Positions 57,982-64,000 of a stretch of DNA of 64,000 nt are shown piece by piece. The notes beneath the pieces were generated by a model, which saw only the letters and a program-made list of their open reading frames with translations, made no database searches and had not been told where the DNA came from. Each line of letters opens with the position of its first letter. Positions within the stretch are counted from its first letter, which is position 1. The DNA comes from Streptomyces sp. LHD-70 (GTDB lineage: Bacteria; Actinomycetota; Actinomycetes; Streptomycetales; Streptomycetaceae): contig NZ_JAVIFW010000026.1 of assembly GCF_031157275.1 (NCBI RefSeq), forward strand, positions 1-64,000. Reading direction: 5' to 3'. Position numbers and translations under genes: made by a program.

Positions 57982-59472
57982 ATGAGCGAGAACGCGGCCG
58001 CGCTGCCGCCGATGGGGGAGACGTGGGCTCGGGCGATCGAGTCCGAGCCTTCGGTCACGATCACCGAGGAGACGTTTTTCGGGCACGGCTGGCAGCCGCT
58101 GACGATCGCTGTCTTGCAGGCCCTGTGGTTCATGCCGCCGGGGATGGAGTTCGACGTGCCCGAACTTGTCGGCTGGTTCAAGAAGTTGGGGTGGAAGTCC
58201 GCGAACGGCAAGCCCCTGGGCGAGGATGCGGTACGTCGGGAGCTGGCCCTGATCAAGAAGGCCGGCTACGTGAAGGCCTACCGCGTCCGCCTCGAGAGCG
58301 GCCACCTCGGTGGCTCCCGGTACGAGATCTCCAAGCGTCCGAGGCAGCCACAGGAGCAGATCGAGTACATCTCCGCGGACTCGGCAAAACCGCAGGTCAC
58401 ACCTAATGCCTTCATTGGAGGCACTAGGCAGTCACCTGATGCCTCGAATGAGGAAAACCGCAGGTCAGGCCTAATGCCTCCAATCACCAGGTCAGGTGAA
58501 TCACCTAGGCAGGTGGATGGGGCAAAACCACAGGTCACACCTGATGCCTCCAATCACGGTTTCCCCCCCACTCCCCCCCTAGGGGAGGAGGAGGATTCCT
58601 CCTCCCCAAACCCCTCACCCGCAACAGCAGGCGCATCCGATCGACGAGTTGATGACGCGGCCGTCTCTGCAGCTGCTGAGTTCCTTCTGGAACTGCCGGG
58701 GGAGTGGGCGTGTGGTTTGAAGTCGGCCGGTCGGCTTGCTCCGCGGCTTGCTGAGGCCTGCCGCCTTCAGGGGTGGGACCTCGGCCCCGACTTGGTGACT
58801 CACCTGACCAAGCGGTCCCGGAAGCAACCGATGACAGCGCTGCGGGAGCGGGTCGCAGATCTGCCCCGTTTCAAGGCGGCCCGTGCGAGGGTGCCGGGGC
58901 AGCCGCGGCAGCTGCCGTTGTCCGAGCCGGAGGCCGTCGACATCCCCGTCCTTTCGGATGGTGTTGAGGTCGACCCTGTGGTGGTGAAGAAGGCTCGTGC
59001 ACTGCTGCTGACGCTGACTGGCTCCTGGGCGCTGGGGCCGGAAACCGCGGACCGCCTGGCGCCTGCTCTGGCTGCGAAGGCCCTCGAGCGGGGATGGGAC
59101 TTCGACGAGGCGCTGCGCACTCAGTTGATGACGAATCCCGGTGGGGTTCACAACTACGAGTTGATCCTGGAGACGCACCGCATCGGTCGCCTGCCCTACC
59201 GGCAGAAGCCCGTACGCCAGGCGGCGCCGGGGGACACGTCGCCGCGGCAAGCCGCGATCGATGCGTGCTCGCGGTGTGACGAGTACGGCCAGTACGAGAT
59301 CGACGGCCGGGTCGCTGTCTGCCGTCACGAGGACACATCTCGCGCTACCTCTGATGCCGCCCCTGCCAAGGTCGACGCCCGCCCCGATCCGTCGCTGCGT
59401 GGTCAGGCCGGGGCCTCGACGTTGTCTGGGCCCGAGTTGATGGCTCGAGTCCGCGCGGAGCTTTCTGCTTGA
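57982..59472 (+). CDS. Probable plasmid replication protein with internal iterons
   Basis: The 496-residue protein has an N-terminal winged helix (about 40-120: LQALWFMPPGMEFDVPELVGWFKKL, DAVRRELALIKKAGYVKAYRV), then a low-complexity linker encoded by iteron-like repeats. Two related helical domains follow (LLELPGEWACGLKSAGRLAPRLA and LLTLTGSWALGPETADRLAPALAA), and there is a late CSRCDEYGQYE zinc-type motif. Streptomyces linear plasmids often carry the origin inside the rep gene, which fits. The name rests on context; a phage-type helix-turn-helix protein is the alternative. Confidence 0.6.
   Translation: MSENAAALPPMGETWARAIESEPSVTITEETFFGHGWQPLTIAVLQALWFMPPGMEFDVPELVGWFKKLGWKSANGKPLGEDAVRRELALIKKAGYVKAYRVRLESGHLGGSRYEISKRPRQPQEQIEYISADSAKPQVTPNAFIGGTRQSPDASNEENRRSGLMPPITRSGESPRQVDGAKPQVTPDASNHGFPPTPPLGEEEDSSSPNPSPATAGASDRRVDDAAVSAAAEFLLELPGEWACGLKSAGRLAPRLAEACRLQGWDLGPDLVTHLTKRSRKQPMTALRERVADLPRFKAARARVPGQPRQLPLSEPEAVDIPVLSDGVEVDPVVVKKARALLLTLTGSWALGPETADRLAPALAAKALERGWDFDEALRTQLMTNPGGVHNYELILETHRIGRLPYRQKPVRQAAPGDTSPRQAAIDACSRCDEYGQYEIDGRVAVCRHEDTSRATSDAAPAKVDARPDPSLRGQAGASTLSGPELMARVRAELSA
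58385..58557. repeat. Iteron-like repeats inside the Rep-type gene (candidate origin)
   Basis: Three copies of about 30 bases (58385-58413, 58453-58485, 58523-58557), spaced 68 and 70 bp, share AAAACCGCAGGTCA and CCTAATGCCTCCAAT. Extra half-units with TGCCTC(C/G)AAT lie at 58440 and in inverted form at 58416-58425. The region also contains short palindromes such as AGGTCAGGTGAATCACCT. Confidence 0.7.
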
Positions 59473-59484
59473 CCGTCAAGAACT

Positions 59485-59530
59485 CCTCCCCGCACGGCCG
59501 GCGCCCAAGTGGGGCCCGGCCCCGGGGAGG
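59485..59530 (+). terminator. Hairpin after the Rep-type gene
   Basis: CCTCCCC (59485-59491) pairs with GGGGAGG (59524-59530), with an inner GCCGG/CCGGC stem, 13 bases after the stop. Confidence 0.5.
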
Positions 59531-59674
59531 CGTCTAAGCATCGCTTAGGGGGCAGGAAGGCCCTCTGGCTGCCCGTAGATCAACGATCACCCACACCTCC
59601 GACCACATCCACCCCGGATGCGTCGATCGCCCCTCAAAGGGCCACACACGGATTCATGAACGAGAGGAGATCCC

Positions 59675-60247
59675 GTGCCTGAGCACACTCAAGACTTCGG
59701 CAAGTTCGGCGCCCGCGGCATACGCGGCAGTCACGCCGTTGCCCGACAGCTCGACCAACTCGCCGGCGGCATCGCCACCCCGATCACGGCGCAGCGTGGC
59801 CTGCAGGCCCGGCTGGCATACCTGACCTGTACCGAGCACGCCCGCTCCGCCGCGAGGGAGGCTGGCCTCACGGTCACCGACCGCACTCTGAAAGCCTGGC
59901 AGGACGGCAAGCGCCGTCCGTCGAAGAAGAACCTGGCCAGAATCGAGGCCGCCTACACCGTGGTGAGGCGTCGCAACGTTGCTCGCTACCTGTTGGGTTG
60001 GCTCAACCGATCCGGCCGCGGCACCCGCGTGGAGATACACCCCATCAACCAGTCCCAGGTACCCAGGCCGTTTCAACGAGTAGCCGAGTACCGGTCGTTG
60101 AACATCCACCGCTGGGACCGCGTGGTGCAGGCCTGGGAGGAAGAGGACGGCCAGGCCCTCGACGAAGCGTGGACCGACCACCTCGTCGACCTCGGCTCGC
60201 AGTGGGGCCAGTACGAGTACGTCACCAACGTGGGCTTCGCCGCCTGA
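59675..60247 (+). CDS. HTH protein, possible replication accessory
   Basis: The 190-residue protein has a helix-turn-helix region at about 55-95 (HARSAAREAGLTVTDRTLKAWQDGKRRPSKKNLARIE) and a C-terminal domain with IHRWDRVVQAWEEEDGQALDEAW. GAGAGGAG precedes the GTG at 59675. Linear plasmids often carry a second small gene after rep; this could be such a partner, by position only. Confidence 0.6.
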   Translation: MPEHTQDFGKFGARGIRGSHAVARQLDQLAGGIATPITAQRGLQARLAYLTCTEHARSAAREAGLTVTDRTLKAWQDGKRRPSKKNLARIEAAYTVVRRRNVARYLLGWLNRSGRGTRVEIHPINQSQVPRPFQRVAEYRSLNIHRWDRVVQAWEEEDGQALDEAWTDHLVDLGSQWGQYEYVTNVGFAA

Positions 60248-61106
60248 GTGACGCGTGGTGCCTGGCTTCGCGTCGTACGACTACTTGGAGCTCGCTATCA
60301 CCGATGGCTGTCCTCGCCCCGGAGCCCGACGTCGCCACGAACCTGTGTCCTGAGCTCGACTGCGGTGCCCTCTTGTACGCCCAGGGCCGGAGCCACCTAC
60401 GGCCCTGGGGGCCTCCGGAGGCTCCGTCGGGGACGGCAACACCGCTGGCGACTGCAGCAACTTGGTGGGTCGGAAATTCGAAGCGTGGTTGAGCCTGGGA
60501 AGGGGCTGATGGAGACACACGTGGCGGGTAGGACGTCGAGTGCCGGTACGTCGTGGCTGACTTTCGAGGGCTGAGGAAGTACGGGCGAGGGAGATCGGAT
60601 GCCGTCAACATGGTGTGGTGCTGGGGCCCCTTCGAAGGAGCAGGGGGGAACAGGTCGAGTGGCGACGGTTGGTAGAGGATCCTCTTAACTACAAGAGGCG
60701 CCGCGCCTGATTTGCTCTCTGACCTGCGGAAACGCGGAAACCGTTGTGTCGTGGCCGACACATTTGGCGTGCTTTGGTGTGCCGGAGAGCCGACAACTCG
60801 ACCTGAAACTCAAGGGACAGTTGACTTTCCTGGTGTAGGCGTTTCCGCAGGTCAGGTGAGAGCGGGGGGAGGTAACTCGGCACCCGTGCAGAGGTCGGAC
60901 TGTGCCCTCGAGGACACCGAAAGACAAACAGGGCTTGAGAAATGGCGCACCCATGCCGAGGAAGTCAAGTAGGAGTTTAGTTTTGAGGGTCGTGGCCGCT
61001 GTTGCAGTCGTGCAGCGCTCAGGCGTGTGCGACGGCGCGTCAAAACACAAGTAGCAGTTGTCTTTTGGGGTAGTGTCGGCTCCGCCTGAGTAGAAAGGGA
61101 GCCACT
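60248..61106. other. Non-coding region with a long inverted repeat
   Basis: About 860 bp without a supported gene. It contains a strong inverted repeat at 60719-60855 (listed) and the promoter area of the 61107 gene. A hairpin-like GGGGCC-rich spot near 60398-60440 could terminate the preceding gene. Confidence 0.5.
60719..60855. repeat. 17-bp inverted repeat sharing the Rep-gene iteron core
   Basis: CTGACCTGCGGAAACGC (60719-60735) is exactly complementary to 60839-60855. The sequence CCGCAGGTCAG in the second arm also occurs in the iterons of the Rep-type gene (58458), and 10 of 11 bases at 58390. The interior holds smaller stems (TGTCG-TGGC-CGACA and others). A Rep-binding or origin-linked element is likely. 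Confidence 0.65.
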
Positions 61107-61799
61107 GTGACCTCTGATCCGCCGGAGGTGGAGTACCACCGTCCGCGCGTCATCCCCGCCCAATCGTCCGACCTCGGACTCGACGACATCCTGACCGTGC
61201 TCGGCCAGCAGCTCGGCGAGACGGTCGAGGACCAGAACAAGGGCAGGCGCCGCAAGCTCAAAGGCGTCTCCTTCGAGTACGACCACGACCCGCGCACCGT
61301 GCACGACATGGCCGGCGACGCCGGCTACAGCATCACCAGCAACTGGTTCGTGCAGTTCCTGGCCCAACTGGCCGTCGCCAAGCGCGTCACGAAGAGCGAA
61401 ATGTGCGTCTTCCTGTACATCGCCGGCGGCCAGATGCGCGGCACCGGAATCACGCACTACACCCAGCAGGAGATCACCGACGGCCTCAACCGCGAGGCCC
61501 GCCGCACCAAGGGCGCCACCCAGATCAGCCGCTCCACCGTCACGCGTGCCGTGAAGTCCCTGTGCGAGTACGGCTGGCTCGAGCGCTACGCCAACGGCCA
61601 GATCCGCATGAACGTGAAGCTCTGGTTCAACGGCAACAGCACCGCCCAGCAGGACGCCATCGCCGGCATCGAACAGGACCACGGGAACACCCCACAGTCC
61701 TTCGGCCAGTTCGTCGGGCCGGTCCTCAGGCAGGAGCAGCTGCCCATGGACTTCGACCAGGACGGCGGCGCCGAGCACAGGCAGGAGCGCGCCGGGTGA
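61107..61799 (+). CDS. Winged-helix replication/regulatory protein 1
   Basis: The 230-residue protein has a central winged helix (ITHYTQQEITDGLNREARRT, TQISRSTVTRAVKSLCEYGWLER) of the MarR/RepA-like type. The N-terminal part includes FVQFLAQLAVAKRVTKSEMCVFLYI, as in plasmid winged-helix initiators. GTG start at 61107 with AAGGGAG upstream. With the 61852 gene it may control or initiate replication. Confidence 0.65.
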   Translation: MTSDPPEVEYHRPRVIPAQSSDLGLDDILTVLGQQLGETVEDQNKGRRRKLKGVSFEYDHDPRTVHDMAGDAGYSITSNWFVQFLAQLAVAKRVTKSEMCVFLYIAGGQMRGTGITHYTQQEITDGLNREARRTKGATQISRSTVTRAVKSLCEYGWLERYANGQIRMNVKLWFNGNSTAQQDAIAGIEQDHGNTPQSFGQFVGPVLRQEQLPMDFDQDGGAEHRQERAG

Positions 61800-61851
61800 T
61801 ACAGCAGCGATACTGGACCGCACCGCACACCGCCCGGAAAGGGGAACGCTG

Positions 61852-62271
61852 ATGGCACAGGTCCTGTCCCCGATCGTCGCCGAACGCATCTGGGCACTGC
61901 CCTTGTCCGGCAGTGCCGTCAAGTTCCTTCAGTACCTCATCTCCCGCAGCGACTTCGGCGGCCACCTGCCCGTACGCCAGGTCGACATGGCGCGCGAGTA
62001 CCACGGAAAGACTCCCCAGGCCATCAGCGCCCTGATGTCACAGCTGTGCGACCTTGCCCTCGTCATCCGCCCCGAAGGCGGCGAACGTGGAGGTAACAGC
62101 TACCGCCTGCACCCGCTCGCGGCCAAGTACGAGAGCCACGAGGACATGGAGAAGGCCTTCCGCCAGGCCCTCGCGGACATTAAGGCCGGCATCCTGCCCA
62201 ACCTGAACCTGCCCCGCTACACCGTGGCGCCACCCTCCGAAGGAGTCGGCCCCACCCTGCAGGTCGCCTGA
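61852..62271 (+). CDS. Winged-helix protein 2
   Basis: The 139-residue protein has VAERIWALPLSGSAVKFLQYLISR, then VRQVDMAREYHGKTPQAISALMSQLCDLALVIRPEG, a winged-helix pattern similar to that of the 61107 gene. GGGGAACG precedes the ATG. Ends eight bases before a perfect terminator. Confidence 0.65.
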   Translation: MAQVLSPIVAERIWALPLSGSAVKFLQYLISRSDFGGHLPVRQVDMAREYHGKTPQAISALMSQLCDLALVIRPEGGERGGNSYRLHPLAAKYESHEDMEKAFRQALADIKAGILPNLNLPRYTVAPPSEGVGPTLQVA

Positions 62272-62280
62272 ACCCAAAAA

Positions 62281-62314
62281 TGTGGGGCCCCGCCGAAAAC
62301 GGCGGGGCCCCACA
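62281..62314 (+). terminator. 15-bp GC hairpin terminator
   Basis: TGTGGGGCCCCGCCG (62281-62295) pairs perfectly with 62300-62314 around AAAA. Confidence 0.85.
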
Positions 62315-62486
62315 TGCCTGAGTAGATACCCGGACTATACCCAGCACTGCCTCCGCAAGCACCACCACGCCATTCGGCCACCCGCGGCCAACCCGGACTG
62401 CGCCAGCCCGCCCCCTCATTCCCCGTACCGGCACAGGCACCTTCGTCGAGCACTGCCCTGCGCCCGTATGGGAACGCTACGGTTGG

Positions 62487-62510
62487 CAGTATCAAGGCCA
62501 CTTGATACTG
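62487..62510. promoter_or_regulatory. Operator palindrome before the toxin-antitoxin pair
   Basis: CAGTATCAAG (62487-62496) and CTTGATACTG (62501-62510) form perfect 10-base arms around GCCA, 24 bases before the GTG of the first gene. This is the usual place for an autoregulatory operator of a toxin-antitoxin operon. Confidence 0.7.
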
Positions 62511-62533
62511 CTTCGCCGCGAAGGGAGCACACG

Positions 62534-62842
62534 GTGAGCGGCCACGACTGGACGATCGACACCATCATCCACGCCCTGCCCTCCCCCGAGATGAGGCAGA
62601 AGGCGCTCCGCGAGGTGCACCTCGCCCCGCTTCACGAACTCGACCAGATCATCGCCAAGTGGCAGCGCCTCGCAGAGCGCTGGGTAACCGTGGACGCCCC
62701 GCGCATCGCGGAAGCGCGAGCCCAACTCGAAAGCGCCGGCACTCTGCCCGCCGAGCACCAAGAAACCCTCGAGTCGGCCGAGCAGTTCGACGCGTGGCGC
62801 GACAACATGCGCGCCCTGCGCCGACAGAGCGGCGCCGCGTGA
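62534..62842 (+). CDS. Probable antitoxin of a RelE/ParE-like pair
   Basis: The 102-residue, entirely helical and charged protein starts VSGHDWTIDTIIHALPSPEM and carries PAEHQETLESAEQFDAWRDNMRALR near the end. GGGAGC precedes the GTG. The TGA overlaps the GTG of the next gene, and the upstream palindrome suggests that it binds its own promoter. The antitoxin role follows from pairing with the ParE-like gene. Confidence 0.6.
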   Translation: MSGHDWTIDTIIHALPSPEMRQKALREVHLAPLHELDQIIAKWQRLAERWVTVDAPRIAEARAQLESAGTLPAEHQETLESAEQFDAWRDNMRALRRQSGAA

Positions 62843-63087
62843 ACTGGCGCATCTCCCGTACCGAGCACACCATGCAGGCCATCCTCGACCTGCCCGTCGA
62901 CGCCCAACTTGCGCTCCTTGATCTCTTCGACGCACTCGAGGCTGACCCGTACGCCGTGACCGAGCCCCACGGCATCGACGACAAGCTCACCCGCGAGGCC
63001 GCCTTCGGTGAGTACGGGCTGCTCGTGATGTTCGTGAACCCGCTGACGATGCGGATCACGCCGCTGTCGTTCATGTGGGCCGGCTGA
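62839..63087 (+). CDS. ParE/RelE-like toxin
   Basis: The 82-residue protein has helices in TMQAILDLPVDAQLALLDLFDALEADPYAV, then FGEYGLLVMFVNPLTMRITPLSFMW, matching the 'L-x-x-DP' and C-terminal strand pattern of ParE/RelE toxins. The GTG overlaps the antitoxin stop. Such toxins hit ribosome-bound mRNA or gyrase. Confidence 0.65.
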   Translation: MNWRISRTEHTMQAILDLPVDAQLALLDLFDALEADPYAVTEPHGIDDKLTREAAFGEYGLLVMFVNPLTMRITPLSFMWAG

Positions 63088-63531
63088 ACCGGAGAAGTCC
63101 GCTCCGTCGAGAGCGCGGACACCCCACTGCTCCCTCTGGGCAGGCCACTCCGTCTGCCGGGTACCGAATCCCGTACGCCGGACCGGAGTTACAGACCGTC
63201 TCCCACTGTGAGGGACGTGGCGTAGATCCCCCTCCACATGTCCGTCCCCGCGTGGATCATGAGAGATACGACGGGGGCTCACGCCGACTCTGTCAGGCAC
63301 GCAGGCGGGGCCAGCAGGTGGCGCACAAGAGGGCAGGGAGTGCAGAAGGCGCGGGCGAGAAGACGCTGAGGCCCACCTACGCACGCGAGATCATGACCAA
63401 CCGGGCAGCAGTCGACGCTGTCGACAAGGTCTGCGGTGAGCACTGCATGTCCCGGGTCCACCGATGGGCAAGCATCAACGGGGGCCGGAGCGTACGCAAG
63501 GCGCACTTCCGGCTGGGGCAGCGCGTCCGGC
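63088..63531. other. 444-bp gap without a supported gene
   Basis: A rightward frame from 63075 runs through this region but has no ribosome site, no family features and overlaps the toxin end. No clear terminator or repeat is seen. Confidence 0.4.
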
Positions 63532-64000
63532 ATGAGCCGGGAGCTGCCCTGGCCCAGTGAACTGCGCTGGTTTCACGATGAGTTGGCAGTGACGGGGATG
63601 GGGGAGTGCGTGCGGGACAGGCGACGGATTCAGACGGCGGTGCTGGGCAGCGCGGACTCGGATGAGCCGCTGATGCTGCCGATGGAGGCGATCGCCCTGG
63701 ACGCCTTCCGCCATGCCCACGAGAGCAACACCTTCTGGTGCGGGACGTTGCTCGGCGGCTGTGGCGGCCAGCTGACCACGAAGCTCTACACGGACAGAGC
63801 CTGCCACTTCGCGCATCACCCGGACCCGGACGGGCTGCCGCACGTGTGCGGGCGCCGCGCCCGCGGCGTGAACAGCGCCGACCACCTCTACGTGAAGTCG
63901 GCGGCCGCGGCCTGGCTCGCCCACCACGGAGAGCAGGCCAGCATCGAGTACAGCCGCCCCGGCGGGGCGCCGCTCGGCTCCGTCGTCGACATCCGCTGGC
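63532..64000 (+). CDS. CoiA-like or zinc-binding plasmid protein (cut by window end)
   Basis: From the ATG at 63532 the frame is open to the window edge (156 codons). It reads MSRELPWPSELRWFHDELAV, then PMEAIALDAFRHAHESNTFWCG, LLGGCGGQLTTKLYTDRACHFAHHPD and VCGRRARG. The Cys/His spacing (C...C, CHFAHH, C) suggests a zinc-binding knuckle of the CoiA-like nuclease type found on actinobacterial plasmids. The start may lie further upstream. Family assignment is tentative. Confidence 0.55.
   Translation, partial: MSRELPWPSELRWFHDELAVTGMGECVRDRRRIQTAVLGSADSDEPLMLPMEAIALDAFRHAHESNTFWCGTLLGGCGGQLTTKLYTDRACHFAHHPDPDGLPHVCGRRARGVNSADHLYVKSAAAAWLAHHGEQASIEYSRPGGAPLGSVVDIRW

Noticed and set aside
1..64000. 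CRISPR arrays or insertion sequences
   Set aside because: No regularly spaced repeat-spacer array and no transposase was seen on either strand; the repeats found have other explanations.

Overview
The window is high-GC actinobacterial DNA, almost certainly Streptomyces. The signs are GTG/TTG starts, chains of ATGA and GTGA stop/start overlaps, and DUF2637, DUF6879, DUF5753, DUF6415-like and BTAD proteins. No chromosomal housekeeping operon is present. The content (partition genes, a Rep-type gene with internal repeats, conjugation and pilus loci, toxin-antitoxin pairs, spread-type membrane proteins, a spare sliding clamp) points to a large, probably linear, conjugative plasmid or plasmid-derived element.

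Layout. 1-3103: end of an unknown gene, a run of six small-loop hairpins, a DUF3560-type gene, a plasmid-borne DnaN paralogue, and a non-coding stretch with a 248-bp cruciform and 24-bp tandem repeats. 3104-13415: a prepilin peptidase, a sigma-like protein, then a conjugation block in the order seen in ICEBs1-type elements (ConB/TcpC, small membrane protein, ConD/TcpE, VirB4, VirB6-like, CwlT-like wall hydrolase). 13430-25320: accessory genes, including HAD hydrolase, tiny zinc-ribbon genes, a DUF6879/DUF5753 regulator pair, and a cassette with an XRE regulator, dTDP-glucose dehydratase-like enzyme, ATP-grasp enzyme, DegT aminotransferase, frameshifted LMW phosphatase and MurG-like glycosyltransferase. 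25473-29585: second conjugation block with coupling ATPase and a replication-relaxation family protein. 30045-41860: a Tad pilus locus ending in a LysM-BTAD regulator. 42622-48591: a DUF2637 protein and two ParA-type partition operons facing each other. 49213-56158: leftward train of small membrane and secreted proteins. 56632-62271: antitoxin-like and HTH genes, a probable replication region with iterons, and winged-helix proteins. 62534-63087: a toxin-antitoxin pair. The window ends inside a zinc-binding-type protein.

How it fits together. The two conjugation blocks would make the mating channel and wall opening. The Tad locus would make a surface pilus, matured by the prepilin peptidase encoded 27 kb away. 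The par operons share a 20-bp palindrome (four copies, GACTCCCCAATTGGGGAGTC) that is the best centromere candidate. The Rep-type gene carries iteron-like repeats whose core recurs in a 17-bp inverted repeat 2.3 kb downstream.

The most unusual signal is a 5' leader element present three times (4911, 17762, 25391), each ending at the start codon of an operon's first gene. It has an invariant upstream block, a helix whose sequence changes but whose pairing is kept, and an outer helix that covers the ribosome binding site. Two of the copies head the two conjugation blocks, so it may be an RNA switch that co-ordinates transfer functions. Family names come from motif recognition by eye; no database search was possible.
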